Position numbers and translations under genes: made by a program. Shown here one piece after another: positions 1 to 9,499 of a stretch of DNA of 32,500 nucleotides; the first letter of the stretch is position 1; each line of letters starts with the position of its first letter. The notes beneath the pieces are model-generated. The model saw only the letters and a list, made by a program, of their open reading frames with translations, was not told the DNA's origin and ran no database searches. This DNA is from Eimeria necatrix (taxonomy: Eukaryota; Apicomplexa; Conoidasida; Eucoccidiorida; Eimeriidae), in the NCBI RefSeq assembly GCF_000499385.1, contig NW_013651798.1, positions 1-32,500 of the forward strand. Reading direction: 5' to 3'.

Positions 1-59
1 TTGTTTTCAACTTGTTTTCAACTTGTTTTCAACTTGTTTTCAACTTGTTTTCAACTTGT
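1..59. repeat. 11-bp tandem repeat at window edge
   Basis: The unit TTGTTTTCAAC is repeated head to tail about five times from the first base, so the array probably continues outside the window. No gene is visible in 1-633. The rest of that stretch holds a perfect palindrome, TA-rich and AAAT-rich runs (about 280-470) and a GCATGC-rich patch near 480-520. Confidence 0.95.
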
Positions 60-209
60 TAAGAAAGTTATGAAAGTTGAAAAACGATGTATTGGTACGC
101 TCGCGAGTCCTGCGCCTGCGTTTACTTTGTCGAAAGTGCGCAATGCTCTTTAATCTTCAGTTGTTTCATCAAGGCTTAGCTCGCGCTCATTTGTGCCATG
201 TGCAACTGT

Positions 210-267
210 AGTTGCATATATATTCATATTTATATTTATAAATATAAATATGAATATATATGCAACT
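210..267. repeat. 58-bp perfect palindrome, AT-rich
   Basis: The left arm begins AGTTGCATATATATTC and the right arm is its exact reverse complement ending in ATATATGCAACT, with no spacer. It can extrude as a cruciform or form a long hairpin if transcribed. No transposase or terminal direct repeat is seen next to it. Confidence 0.95.
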
Positions 268-280
268 GTATATACATACA

Positions 281-520
281 TATAAATAATATATATATAA
301 ATATAAATATATATATATATATTTGACAAATCTTTTAACTAGAAGACTTCAGATCTCCCCATGCGTCTGTATGCGGCCAGCTAATATATATGTCTGCACA
401 CGAAATGAATGGGTAAATAAATAAATAAATACATAAATAAAATAAATAAATAAATAAATAAATATTTTATTAACGTTTATTCGCGCATGCGCGCGTGCAT
501 GCTCGCATGCATTTGCGTAC
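281..520. repeat. AT microsatellites and GCATGC-rich patch
   Basis: Runs of TA (about 285-325) and AAAT (about 417-465) are followed by an alternating purine-pyrimidine patch, CGCGCATGCGCGCGTGCATG and onward at 482-515. The short reading frames across it are low-complexity and not credible genes. Confidence 0.8.
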
Positions 521-633
521 GTGTAAGGGAATCTTCCCTCTTGGCGCTGCATTTTGGGGCCCTCTCTGCATGCAGAAGAAACCCTTAATGCATTTTAGAA
601 CAAGTGCATTAAAAGGAATTTAAATGCGCATTT

Positions 634-1328
634 ATGGGCCTTCCAAACCCACTTGTTTGCTGCTTTTCAAAGATTGAAATGCAGCAGCAGCAGCAGCAGC
701 AGCAGCAGCACAAATGCAGCAAAGCTAAAAACGCCACAGTACAGACTGCCCCCGTGGGGCCCCCTGAGGCCCCAGGACAGCCTCAGGGGGCCCCCAAAAA
801 GAGCACTCACAGGGCCCCAAAAGAGGGTCTTCAGGGGGGCCCCCAGGGGGCCCCCTAAGGCGAAACCAAATGGCCACAAGACTTAAAAAAGGCCTCAAAT
901 TAGAAGAGCCTTTGGGGGCCACCAAGGGGTCGTGGGGCACGAGGGGCCCCCTACCTCCAGAGAGGGGCCCCAGCTGCGGGGGGCCCCCAGGGGCCCTGGG
1001 GCCCCCCAGTACCTCTTCTGAGCCCCTGTGGGACCCCAGTTCTGGGGCTCCTCCTAAAACCCCAGACGCATCTTTAAAAGGCCCGAGAAAAGACCCTAGA
1101 GGAGCCCTTGTGGGGCCCCTGTGGGGCCCCAATGAGGGTTTAAGAAGAGCCCCAAGGGGCCCTTCCTAAACCCTAATTAGCCCTTACCTTTTGTGGGTTC
1201 ACTGGGGCCCCTCATGAGGCCCCAATAAACCCCTTTTCGGGCCCTCATTGGGCCCCCATTCAAAGCCGGCCCTTAGAGGGGCCCCCTGGGGGCCTCCTAG
1301 GGGCCCCCTAGGGGCCCCCCTCTGCGGG
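634..1328. repeat. CAG run followed by GGGGCCCC-type repeats, no gene seen
   Basis: A CAG run at about 681-710 is followed by repeated GGGGCCCC blocks with variable short spacers. Because the blocks are self-complementary, every frame on both strands is open and reads as Gly-Pro, Gly-Ala or Arg-Gly mixtures. None shows a conserved domain. This is the region just 3' of the COQ2 stop codon. Confidence 0.75.
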
Positions 1329-1879
1329 TCATTGCGAGAGCTTTTGGGCCAGTTTGTACTCCCAAACTTTGCTGGCAATAATAGAAAGTGCAAAAAGGGC
1401 CCCCAAGGGGTGGCTGGCCTTGAAGGCCCTGGCGCATGCAGCCCCATTGGAGAAGTCTGTGGTCCAAAGGAGGCCAGCGAGGGCCCCACAGGTCACAGCA
1501 ATGCCCACAAAGTACGGCAGCCGGGGCCCCACGAGGCCCCCCAGGGGGCCCCCCTGAGGGGCCCCCGGGGGCCCCCCCATGGGGTTCTCCTGGGGGTCCC
1601 CCTGGGGGCCCCCATGGGGGCCCCCCTGAGGGTCCCACAGGGGCCCCCAGGGCAGCCCCCGCGAGGGCCCAGAGGGCCCCCTGGGCGAGAATGGCCAGGG
1701 TACCCCAGAGGCGGGCCCCCCGGGGGCCCCAAGTGACGGCTGAGGACTTAACTCCGATTTTCAAATCATCTTTGAAGTCTTGAAAAGCATAAATGGTGTC
1801 ATAAGTCAAAGTCCAGAGGGCACAGCCGAGGTAGAGGCACACGGGAGCAGCCCGCACGGACGCGGGCAGCCAGCCCCCC

Positions 1880-1911
<32 letters not shown>

Positions 1912-2484
1912 GGGCGGCCCCGCTGCTGCTGCTGCTGCTGCTGGAGAAGCTGTCTGCGTCTCTGCTGCTGCAGACTCCGGGTCGAAGTCCGGCCCTGCCG
2001 CTGCTGCGCCTGCTGCATCTGCTGCTGCTGCTCGGGGGGCCCCCAGGGGGGCCCCCAGGGGGGCCCCCGGGGGGGCCCCCAGGGGGGCCCCCCCCAGGAA
2101 GGCCGGGAGCCCGTAGGGCCCCAGAAGGGCGGCCCAGCCCATGAGGGCCCCCCAGCTGAAAGTGAGGCCCAAAAAGAGCTGCGGAAGAGAACAAAAACGT
2201 TTTGCTGCTGGATAAATAGCAACAGGCAGCAGCACGAGGAGGCCCAGAGCAGCAGCAGCAAAGTTGAGCTGCAGCAGCAGCAAAAAAGACGGGGCCAGGA
2301 GGGCCCCCAGGGCCCCCAGGGCCCCGGGGGCCCCCAGGGCCCCCGCAGCCAGGGGCCTCCCCCGGGTCCTCTGTACCCTAAAGTCCAGTCTTTTGTCCCA
2401 CAAGTCATTTATAATACATCCAGCACTTCTCATCAACAAAGACCCTGCTGCAGTGAGGGCCAGCAGCGCTGCTGCGCGCCCCCA

Positions 2485-2525
<41 letters not shown>

Positions 2526-3486
2526 GGGCGCCGGGGGGCCCCTGCTGCTGCTGCTGCTGCTGCTGCGGGGGGGCCTCGGGGTCTGCGGGCGCGGGGGGGC
2601 GCAGCGCGGCCCACAAGAGGCTGCCGCTGGAAGGCAGTTCTGCTGCTGCTGCTGCTGCTGCTGCTGTTGGAGAAGCAGCAGACACGGGAGTTGCCAAACA
2701 AATTGAAAACACGCACGGCCAGTACAGCAGCCACGCCCCCACAGGCGCATGCAGCCGCAGCAGCAGGAAGTACGGGGCCCACCAGGGGCCCCCCGAAGAC
2801 CCTGCGTGCCCCTCGGGGGGCCCCTCGGGGGGCCCCTCGGGGGCCCCCGAGGGGCCCCCGGGGGGCCCCTCGGGGGCCCCTGAGGGGCCCCCCCGGGCCC
2901 CCCGCGCAGTAGGGGGCCCCTCAGCGCCCCTACAGGCCCTCTTGAGCACCAGCCGGGGGGCCCCCAGGGTCATTGCCCGCAACGACCCTGGGGGCCCCCA
3001 CAGGCAGGCGTGGGGGCCCCCCAGGGGGGTCCCCGTGGGGGCCCCCAGCGGGGCCCTCAGGGGGGCCCCCAGGGGGCCCCTCAGGGGGACCCCCGGCCAC
3101 TTGTCAAGGTTAGAACGAGCCCTGGCCACGCGAGGGGCACGAAAGGTAAACCCTTTGCATGCAGAAAGGTGAAAGCGGGGCCCCCCAAGGGGGGCCCCTC
3201 TAGGGGCCCCCAGGGGGGCCCCTCTAGGGGCCCCCAGGAGGGCCCGCAAGGGGGCCTGTTGGGGGGCCCCTGAAGAACCCTTCAAGGCACGCCCCAAGGG
3301 GCCCCCCAGGAAACTATTTGGGGGGCCCCCGGGGGGGCCCCCCAAGGGGGCCCCCGGGGGGCCCCCTGGGGGCCCCTTTGGGGGGCCCCCCAGCAGCCCA
3401 GGGGAAAATAACTGAGGGCCAACTCGAAGCCTTTGCATGCAGCCAGAAGGCGAGAGAGTTACGGCCGTAAACCCAGCCCCAAACAT
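1329..3486 (-). CDS. COQ2: 4-hydroxybenzoate polyprenyltransferase (COQ2), mitochondrial, UbiA family
   Basis: COQ2 joins the polyprenyl tail to 4-hydroxybenzoate in the inner mitochondrial membrane, the committed step toward ubiquinone. Visible family hallmarks are HAPVGAWLLYWPCVFSICLA before the first site (about residue 245), the first prenyl-diphosphate/Mg site NDLWDKRLD followed by QRTRGRPLAAG (near residue 360), and the second site YDTIYAFQDFKDD with GVKS (near residue 560), plus several hydrophobic helices. The C-terminal part (PYFVGIAV to KLAQKLSQ) lies in another frame. A GT-AG intron at 1554-1638 (85 nt, made of GGGGCCCC repeats) joins both in phase 0, giving exon 1 at 3486-1639, exon 2 at 1553-1329 and about 690 residues. 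That is longer than usual COQ2 because of Gly-Pro-Pro, poly-Ala, poly-Gln and poly-Ser inserts. The start at 3486 is tentative: its first 30 residues could be a mitochondrial presequence, but the next 200 are repeat-coded. A repeat-length error instead of the intron is possible. Confidence 0.88.
1554..1638 (-). other. proposed COQ2 intron made of GGGGCCCC repeats
   Basis: On the minus strand the donor is GTGGGACCC and the acceptor CCCCTCAG. Removing these 85 nt restores phase 0 between the second active-site exon and the last membrane segment. Other GT/AG pairs exist in this repeat, so the exact ends are inferred. Confidence 0.5.
2780..3410. repeat. GGGGCCCC repeat field over the COQ2 5' part
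   Basis: Blocks of GGGGCCCC with short spacers dominate. On the minus strand they stay open and would encode the low-complexity N-terminal third of the COQ2 frame. It cannot be told from sequence alone whether all of it is translated. Confidence 0.7.
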
Positions 3487-3492
3487 CCCAGT

Positions 3493-3910
3493 TGAGGGTT
3501 TAGGGTTTAAGGCTTAGGGTTTAGGGTTTAGGGTTTAGGGTTTAGGAATCGGGGAAGCCGCTGCATTGTGCAGAGCCCTTCTCGGGGCATGGCGCTGTGA
3601 TTTAGGGCTCCAACATTTAGGGTTTAGGGTTTAGGGTTTGGCGCTTAGGGTTTAGGGTTTAGGGTTTAGGGTTTGGGTTCGGTGGGACCCCAACTGGGGC
3701 TTCCGTGCAGCAGCCGACCAGTGGGCGACGCAGCCGGCACTTTGAAACCCTCGAGGGTTTAGGGTTTAGGGTTTAGGGTTTTTTAAAATGAAAAATAAAA
3801 TAAAAAGGGTAAAATAGAAGGGACATCAAGACAAGCGGCGAAACTAGGTTTAGGCTTCAGGGTCTACTAAGGGTTTAGGGTTTAGGGTTTAGGGTTTAGG
3901 GCCTAGGGTT
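3493..3910. repeat. interstitial telomere-like TTTAGGG tracts
   Basis: Tracts of TTTAGGG on the plus strand lie at about 3493-3545, 3611-3675, 3755-3783 and 3868-3905, separated by unique spacers of 60-90 bp. They begin right upstream of the proposed COQ2 start. More tracts lie near 4135-4155 and 5170-5232. Confidence 0.95.
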
Positions 3911-4050
3911 TCGCCTGGCGCCTATAGAGGGTTTCAAGGATTGAAATAAAGAATTTTCATTTTTAATTTTCTTTTATTAAACTGTTTGTTTTCTATTTTA
4001 TATATTTGCTGCTGGTTCTCTGTAAAGGGGCCCCTGTGCTGCTGCTGCTG

Positions 4051-4097
<47 letters not shown>

Positions 4098-4194
4098 GAG
4101 GCACTGGTCCGGCAACAAGCCCCAGACTCCGAATTAGGGTTTAGGGTTTAGGGTTTGGCGTTTTCAGCTTCTAGCGTAAGAGAAACTTGGCGAG

Positions 4195-4520
4195 CCCCCC
4201 TGGCCCGGCTAGCCGTAGCTAGCCACAGCTAGCCACGGCGAGCGACAGCTAGCCATAACTAGCCATAACTAGCCCCAGCTAGCCATCGGCAGTTGCTGCT
4301 GCTGTTGCTGCTGCTGCCGCCGTTGCTGCTGCTGCTGCTGCTGCTGCCTGCTGGCCACAACAGGCATAGCTCACCATAGATCGCCCCAGCTAGCCATGGC
4401 TAGCTGCAGCGACAGCTAGCCACAGCTAGCCACACACAGCCCCAGATAGCTGCAGCTAGCCATGGCTTGCTGCAGCTAGCTGCAGCTAGCTGCGGGTTTC
4501 TGAGCTGTCCTCAGCTAGCC
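4195..4520. repeat. GCTAGC decamer repeat field 1
   Basis: A degenerate 10-bp unit close to AGCTAGCCAC recurs here, interrupted by a CTG run (about 4290-4350). The core GCTAGC is palindromic. No gene is visible. Confidence 0.9.
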
Positions 4521-4554
4521 AGCTCTGCTGCTGTGGTCCCCGCGGGAGATTAGA

Positions 4555-4683
4555 GAAGCTGCTGCTTTTTTTGCTGCTTTTGCTGCAGAGCTTTGCTGCA
4601 GCTCTTGCTGCTGTTTCTGCTGCTGTTGTGAGTCTCCTTCAGGCCTCTGCTCTTGTTCTTGCTGTTCCTGCTGCTGTTGCTGC

Positions 4684-4716
<33 letters not shown>

Positions 4717-5170
4717 TGCTGCTTGTCCTACTGCTGCTGCTCCTGCTGCTTGTTCTGCTGCTGCAGATGTTGCTGCTTGTCCCGCTGCTGCTGCCGCTAC
4801 TGCTTGTCTCGTTGCTGCTGCTGCTACTGCTTGTCTTGCTGCTGCTGCTACTGCTTATGATGCTTGCCTCGCTGCTCCTGCTGCTCCCGCTCGTCCTGCT
4901 GCTGCTGCTGCTGCTGTGGCTGCTGCTGCTGCTGCTGCTCCCCCGTTTGAAAAGGGAGCAGCAAAGGGAGAGCAAGCCCAAATAGATGCGCACAAAGCGG
5001 CCTAGCAGCGGCAGCAGCAGCAGCAGCAAGAGCAAGAGCAGCAGCAAGAATAGCAGCTGCAGCAGCAGCACGGACAGAAGCAACGGCAACAACAGCAGCA
5101 GCAGCAGCAGTAGCAGCGGGACTGTGAAAGGCTACCAGGAGAGCTTCGGCGTTGCGGAGGGGAAGAAGAT
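4555..5170. repeat. CTG run then CAG run, no convincing gene
   Basis: From 4555 to about 4945 the plus strand is imperfect CTG, and from about 5008 to 5115 it is CAG, with a short unique stretch between. Long low-complexity frames exist on both strands. Only two short pieces look non-repetitive on the plus strand, FEKGAAKGEQAQIDAHKA near 4948 and KGYQESFGVAEGKKML near 5128. They could be small exons but match nothing I recognise. Confidence 0.6.
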
Positions 5171-5264
5171 GCTTAGGGTTTAGGGCCTAGCTTTTAGGGT
5201 TTAGGGTTTAGGGTTTAGGGTTTAGGGTTTGGGTCTGCGACTTCTGCAGCGTTGCAGGCCCTCA

Positions 5265-5760
5265 CAGCAACCGCAGCTAGCCACAACTAGCCACAGCTAG
5301 CCACAGCAAGCTAAACTTGGCCATAGCTAGCCACAGCTAGCCACGGCTACCCATAGCTAGCCACAGCTAGCTACAGCTAGATACAGCTAGCCAAAGATAG
5401 CCACAGCTAGCCACGGCTAGCCACAGCTAGCCACAGCTGGCCCCAGCTAGCTATATTAGCCCACAGGCAGCCACTTCTGGAGAGATTTGGCCCTCGCTAG
5501 CCACTGGCTTTGCTGACGCCCAGCTAGCTGCAGCTAGCTGCAGCTAACTGCAGCCAGCGGCAGCTAGAAACAGCTAGCTAGCTGCAGCTAGCTGCAGCTA
5601 GCCAACCCCTAGGAAGGCCTGCTGAGGCTTGACTTGGCTCTGCTGCTGCCTCAGGTAGGGGCAGCCAGCTGCTGCGGCTAGAGGCATCTGTGGCTAGCTG
5701 CAGCAGCTAGCTGCGGCAGCTAGCTGCAGCAGCTAGCCACGGCTACAGAAATGCTTTGTG
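5265..5760. repeat. GCTAGC decamer repeat field 2
   Basis: A second, longer field of the AGCTAGCCAC-like 10-bp unit, with a variant richer in AGCTAGCTGC after 5515. It follows a TTTAGGG tract at 5170-5232 and precedes CCCTAAA tracts at 5826-6052. Confidence 0.9.
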
Positions 5761-5825
5761 GGCGGATAATTCAGAAGAGAAAACAGATGCGTTTGCGGGA
5801 CAAAGAAGGTGCCCTTTGTCTAGAC

Positions 5826-6052
5826 CTTAAACCCTAATTCAGAGACGCTTGACCCTTAACCCTAAGCCCTAAACCCTAAACCCTAAACCCTAAAGTGACT
5901 TGAGCCTCTAACCTTTGAGCCATAAACCCCACACGCTATCCCCTAAACCCCAAAGCGTATGCCCTAGCCCCTAAACCCTAAATCCTGGGGCATAAGCCCT
6001 AGACCCTGCGCCGCAGGGCCTAAACCCTAAACCCTAAACCCTAAACCCTAAT
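5826..6052. repeat. degenerate CCCTAAA telomere-like tract
   Basis: CCCTAAA units, partly decayed, run through this stretch. Together with TTTAGGG at 5170-5232 they flank the GCTAGC field in facing orientation. Confidence 0.9.
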
Positions 6053-7018
6053 CTCTGGCGCATGCTGCGGCAAAGTGTAGTGAGCCTCTTTATGCCTCTT
6101 TGCTGCTGCTAGAGGCCCCTAGCAGCAGCAGCAAAGAGGATTGTAAAGACTTCAAATGGCTGGCGAATTAAAAATAAATAAAGGGAAATTAATTTATTTA
6201 AATTAATCATTAAAAAACAAATAAACAAAGCGGGGGCTCTCTGCCCGTGGGCGCAGCAGCAGCAGGTGACCTCACTGCTGCTGCGCACTAAACGGCGGAG
6301 GCGCTGCTGCTGCTGCTGCAGCAGCAAGGGGAGAAATAAAGCATTTAAAACTTAAAAGAAATTGAAATAAATTAAAATAAATTAAACTAAACTAAATGAA
6401 TTTGTAAAAAAGGCAAAAAAGACCGCCTTTGGTCAGTGCGCTCACCCGGTAGCAGTGCCAGTCAGCTCGCAGGGCGCAGCGGGGTGTGAGGGCTTATTTT
6501 GAGCCTGTCTTCTTCAAATCTGCTTTGAAAATTAAATATAAGTTTAAATAAACCACAAAAATGAATTAATTGAGTTAAATTTATCCTTTTTAGGTTCATT
6601 TTGCTTCAAATCCCGCTACTGGCTGCAGCAGCGGGCGGCTGCAGCGGGCCGCCACTGTACGTACACCAGCGGCCCGTCGTGCGGTGTTTGCCGGACCTTT
6701 CAATTAGATTCCACTTTCTGTTTATTATTTAATCTATTTTTGTCTTTCTAGTTTGTTTTTTGAGGGGTTTAGAGGCTTATTTGGCTCCTGACACCCTCCC
6801 CATTCGCTGCGCGGCTCACCCCGCTTGGGGTGTATGAACAGCCTGCCGCCGGACCACTACGCCGGCGCTCAGCTGCTGCTGCCTCGCGCTGTCTTCTTTC
6901 TTCATTTTTATTATTTTCTGGGAATTAAAAAGACCAAAAAAGTCAAATTAAGTTCAATTCTGGCGTCTCAGCGCCCCTGGATCTCGGGCGGGCCCCCGCT
7001 CCTCGCCTTCTTCCCTCG
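6053..7018. other. AT-rich intergenic stretch upstream of the MGN gene
   Basis: This holds mixed AT-rich sequence, short CAG/CTG runs (near 6120 and 6310) and one palindromic GTACGTAC motif at 6655-6669. No credible coding frame is visible. It presumably contains the promoter of the gene starting at 7070, but no specific element can be named. Confidence 0.5.
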
Positions 7019-7052
7019 CAAACCCTAAACCCTAAACCCTAAACCCTAAACC
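7019..7052. repeat. CCCTAAA tract just before a start codon
   Basis: About four and a half CCCTAAA units end 18 bp before the ATG at 7070. The tract therefore probably lies in the 5' leader or core promoter of that gene. Confidence 0.9.
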
Positions 7053-7069
7053 GCCGCCGCCCCGCCACC

Positions 7070-8048
7070 ATGGGCAACCTCGAGACTGCGCTGACAGCCG
7101 AGTCCCCCGGGGCCCCCCCTGCAGCCCCTGGGGGCCCCCAGTGCCCCTCGAAAGAGGGGGCCCCCGGAGGAGGCGCAGCAGCAGCAGCAGGGGCCCCCCG
7201 GGCGCCAGGGGCCCCCGGGCTTCTGCAGAAGCTGCATGCGGGCCCCAGCGGCCACGCGAGGGCCCCCAGCAGCACGCCGCCGCTGCCGCTGCACACAGCA
7301 GCAACAAGTGTACCCCTTTCTGTTCAAGAAATAGAAAGTGAGACAGACGTGGGGGCCCCCAGCCCCAGCCCCGAGGAGAAAAGGGCCTCTTGGGGGCCCC
7401 CCTCGTACCCTGCGGACCTGGAGCTGCTGTGTCCCACGCCTTACCAGAGCCTGTCTGTGGATCCGGGGGCCCCCGGGGCCCCCGGGGGCCCCCTGGGGGC
7501 CCCCCTGGGGGCCCCCCTGGGGGGCCCCCCGGGGGGCCCCCTGGAGGGCCCCCTGGGGGGCCCCCTGGGGGCCCCCTGCAGCGCCTCCGGCAAACAGCAC
7601 CTGGACTGCTTCCGAGAAGCTGTGGGGAAGGCCCTGGAGGTGGGGGGCCCCCTGAGTCCGCAGTGCCCCCATCTTGCTGCTGCAGCAAAACGAAGACAGT
7701 CTTTAATTCCTCCTTCTTTAATTGCTCTTGATGACTTAATCAAATCCAGCATGGGGGGCCCCCCAGTACCCGGCCTCCACACAAACAGTCCCGCAGCTTC
7801 TCCCGCCCACTACCGGCTCCCCAGGGCCCCCAACGCTTCGCCTGCGGAGGCCCCGGCAAGCCCCGTGGGGGCCCCCCGGGGGGCCCCCCAGGGGGCCCCC
7901 CTGGGGGCCCCCCGGGGGGCCCCCTGCGGGGCCCCCCGAGGGGGCCCCCAAGAGGGCCTCCCCGGGGGCCCCTCGTGCCCCGCAGCTCCAACTGCGACTG
8001 CTGCGCAAGAGGGACCTTGGGGTGGAGGCCCTCACCAGCTGGCTGTCC

Positions 8049-8119
<71 letters not shown>

Positions 8120-8122
8120 GCC

Positions 8123-8195
<73 letters not shown>

Positions 8196-8293
8196 GGTGA
8201 ACGCAAAGATGCAGGAGGAGACACTTCGCGCCGCGTCGGAAGACACGCGAGAGCAGACGAGAGACAGCACTGCAGAGGAGGCGGGGCTGCTGT

Positions 8294-8338
<45 letters not shown>

Positions 8339-9429
8339 CGAAGCACTGCGCGCTGCAGGCCCTGAAGCAGCTGTCTCCGCGTCTCCACGAATGCTCCGAG
8401 GTCATTGCGCGGACTTTGCTGCTTCAAGGAGTTTCCAGGGGCCTCCCCCTTGGGGGCCCCCCAGGGGGGCCCCCCGGGGGACCCCCCGGGGGCCCCCTGG
8501 GGGCCCCCCAGGGGGCCACGCCCCAGCTGGAGGGTACAGACAGCCTGGGGGCCGTGTCTGCTGCACTTAAGCAGCTGCAACTCTCAATTGACAATTTTAC
8601 TTTTGTTCTTTCTGCATGCGAAGGGCGGCTGCTGTCTGCTGCAGCAGGGGGCCCCCTGGAGGCCCCGGGGGGGGCCCCCTCGGGGGCCCCCCTGGGGGCC
8701 CCCCTGCGGAGGGGGCCCCCAGACTTCGGGGGGCCCCCCGAGGCGGCGGGCAAGAGCTGGGGGGCCCCCAGCAGCAGCAACACCACTAGGGCCCAAATGG
8801 GGTCTCCCTCAGCAGCAGCAAAAGCCCGAGATGATGAGGGGCCCCTCTCTCCTGTCTTTTATTTAAGCAGAGAGGCCTCAACCCCTGCTTCCCGTACCCT
8901 CCTCTCGGGGGGCCCCCCGGGGGCCCCCTCTGCAGCACTGGGGGCCCCCCCTGTGGCCAGCAGCAGCGCCACGCAGCAGCAGTTTGCTGTCGCCACTTCC
9001 ACGGGGGCCCCCAGGGGCCCCTCCGAGCGAACTGTGGGGGGCCCCTCAGGGGTCTTCTCCGGGGCCTTCTCAAGGGGCCCCTCGGGGGGCCCCTCGGGAG
9101 CCCCCTCCTGGGGCCCCTCCAGCGGGGACTCCAGGGGTACTAGCGGGGTAGTCTGCGCTGCAGAGCCTCGGGGGGCCCCGGGGGCCCCAGAGGCCCCCGG
9201 GGCCCCGGGGGCCCCCGGGGCCCCGGGGGCCCCCGGGGCCCCCGGGGGCCTCGGGGGCCTCGGGGGCCCCGGGGCCCCCTGGGGGTCTGAAACAACTGTG
9301 GGGCCCAGCGAGAAGAGAAAAGGAGACAGAAGAAGAAGCGGGGCGAGGGCCCTGAGCTGGGCTCGAGAGCGTTTTATGGGGATTGTCCATCACCCTAGAA
9401 AAGCAATTAATTTAAATGTGAAAGAATGA
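7070..9429 (+). CDS. unrecognised Gly-Pro-Pro/poly-Ser protein with a probable N-myristoylation signal
   Basis: I do not recognise the family. The ATG sits in the strong context GCCACCATGG and the protein begins MGNLET, fitting the N-myristoylation pattern G2 with Thr at position 6. Unique segments are [20 protein letters not shown] (about residue 207), [80 protein letters not shown] and the basic C-terminus [20 protein letters not shown]. They lie in three frames. The first change is solved by a GT-AG intron at 7865-7985 (GTGGGGGCC to CCCCGCAG, phase 0). The second falls in a 140-bp CAG run and could be an intron (donor GTCCCC near 8045, phase 2) or a repeat-length error. Between the unique segments lie Gly-Pro-Pro/Gly-Ala-Pro, poly-Ala and poly-Ser stretches. 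The stop is at 9427-9429, 25 bp before an inverted repeat. A membrane-tethered signalling or scaffold role would be a guess. Confidence 0.65.
7865..7985 (+). other. proposed GGGGCCCC-repeat intron of the MGN gene
   Basis: The donor is CCC|GTGGGGGCC and the acceptor CCCCGCAG|CTC. Its 121-nt length moves the reading frame exactly to the protein-like segment [20 protein letters not shown]. It resembles the proposed COQ2 intron in content, size and GTGGG donor. Confidence 0.5.
8048..8193 (+). repeat. long CAG run in the MGN gene
   Basis: More than forty CAG units with two small interruptions. The run is open in all three frames (poly-Q, poly-A or poly-S), and the coding frame is different on its two sides. 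Confidence 0.95.
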
Positions 9430-9454
9430 AAAAAGAAGAAGGCGCGCAGCCGGA

Positions 9455-9496
9455 GGTGTACGTACACCCCAGCGGGCGCTGGGGTGTACGTACACC
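9455..9496. repeat. 42-bp inverted repeat after a stop codon
   Basis: Two copies of the GGTGTACGTACACC palindrome sit inside a larger inverted repeat: 20-bp arms starting GGTGTACGTACACCCCAGCG around a 2-bp centre. In the transcript of the upstream gene it would form a very stable hairpin in the 3' UTR. Confidence 0.9.
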
Positions 9497-9499
9497 CCG

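Noticed and set aside
3493..3910. True chromosome end
   Set aside because: TTTAGGG tracts are short, interrupted, in both orientations and spread over the whole window with genes on both sides, so they are interstitial.
4550..5092. Minus-strand poly-Ser/poly-Leu protein
   Set aside because: It is entirely CAG/CTG repeat with no domain or splice context.
7032..7688. Long minus-strand Gly-Pro frames opposite the MGN gene
   Set aside because: Self-complementary GGGGCCCC repeats open the opposite strand too; the plus strand has the strong start context and the non-repetitive segments.
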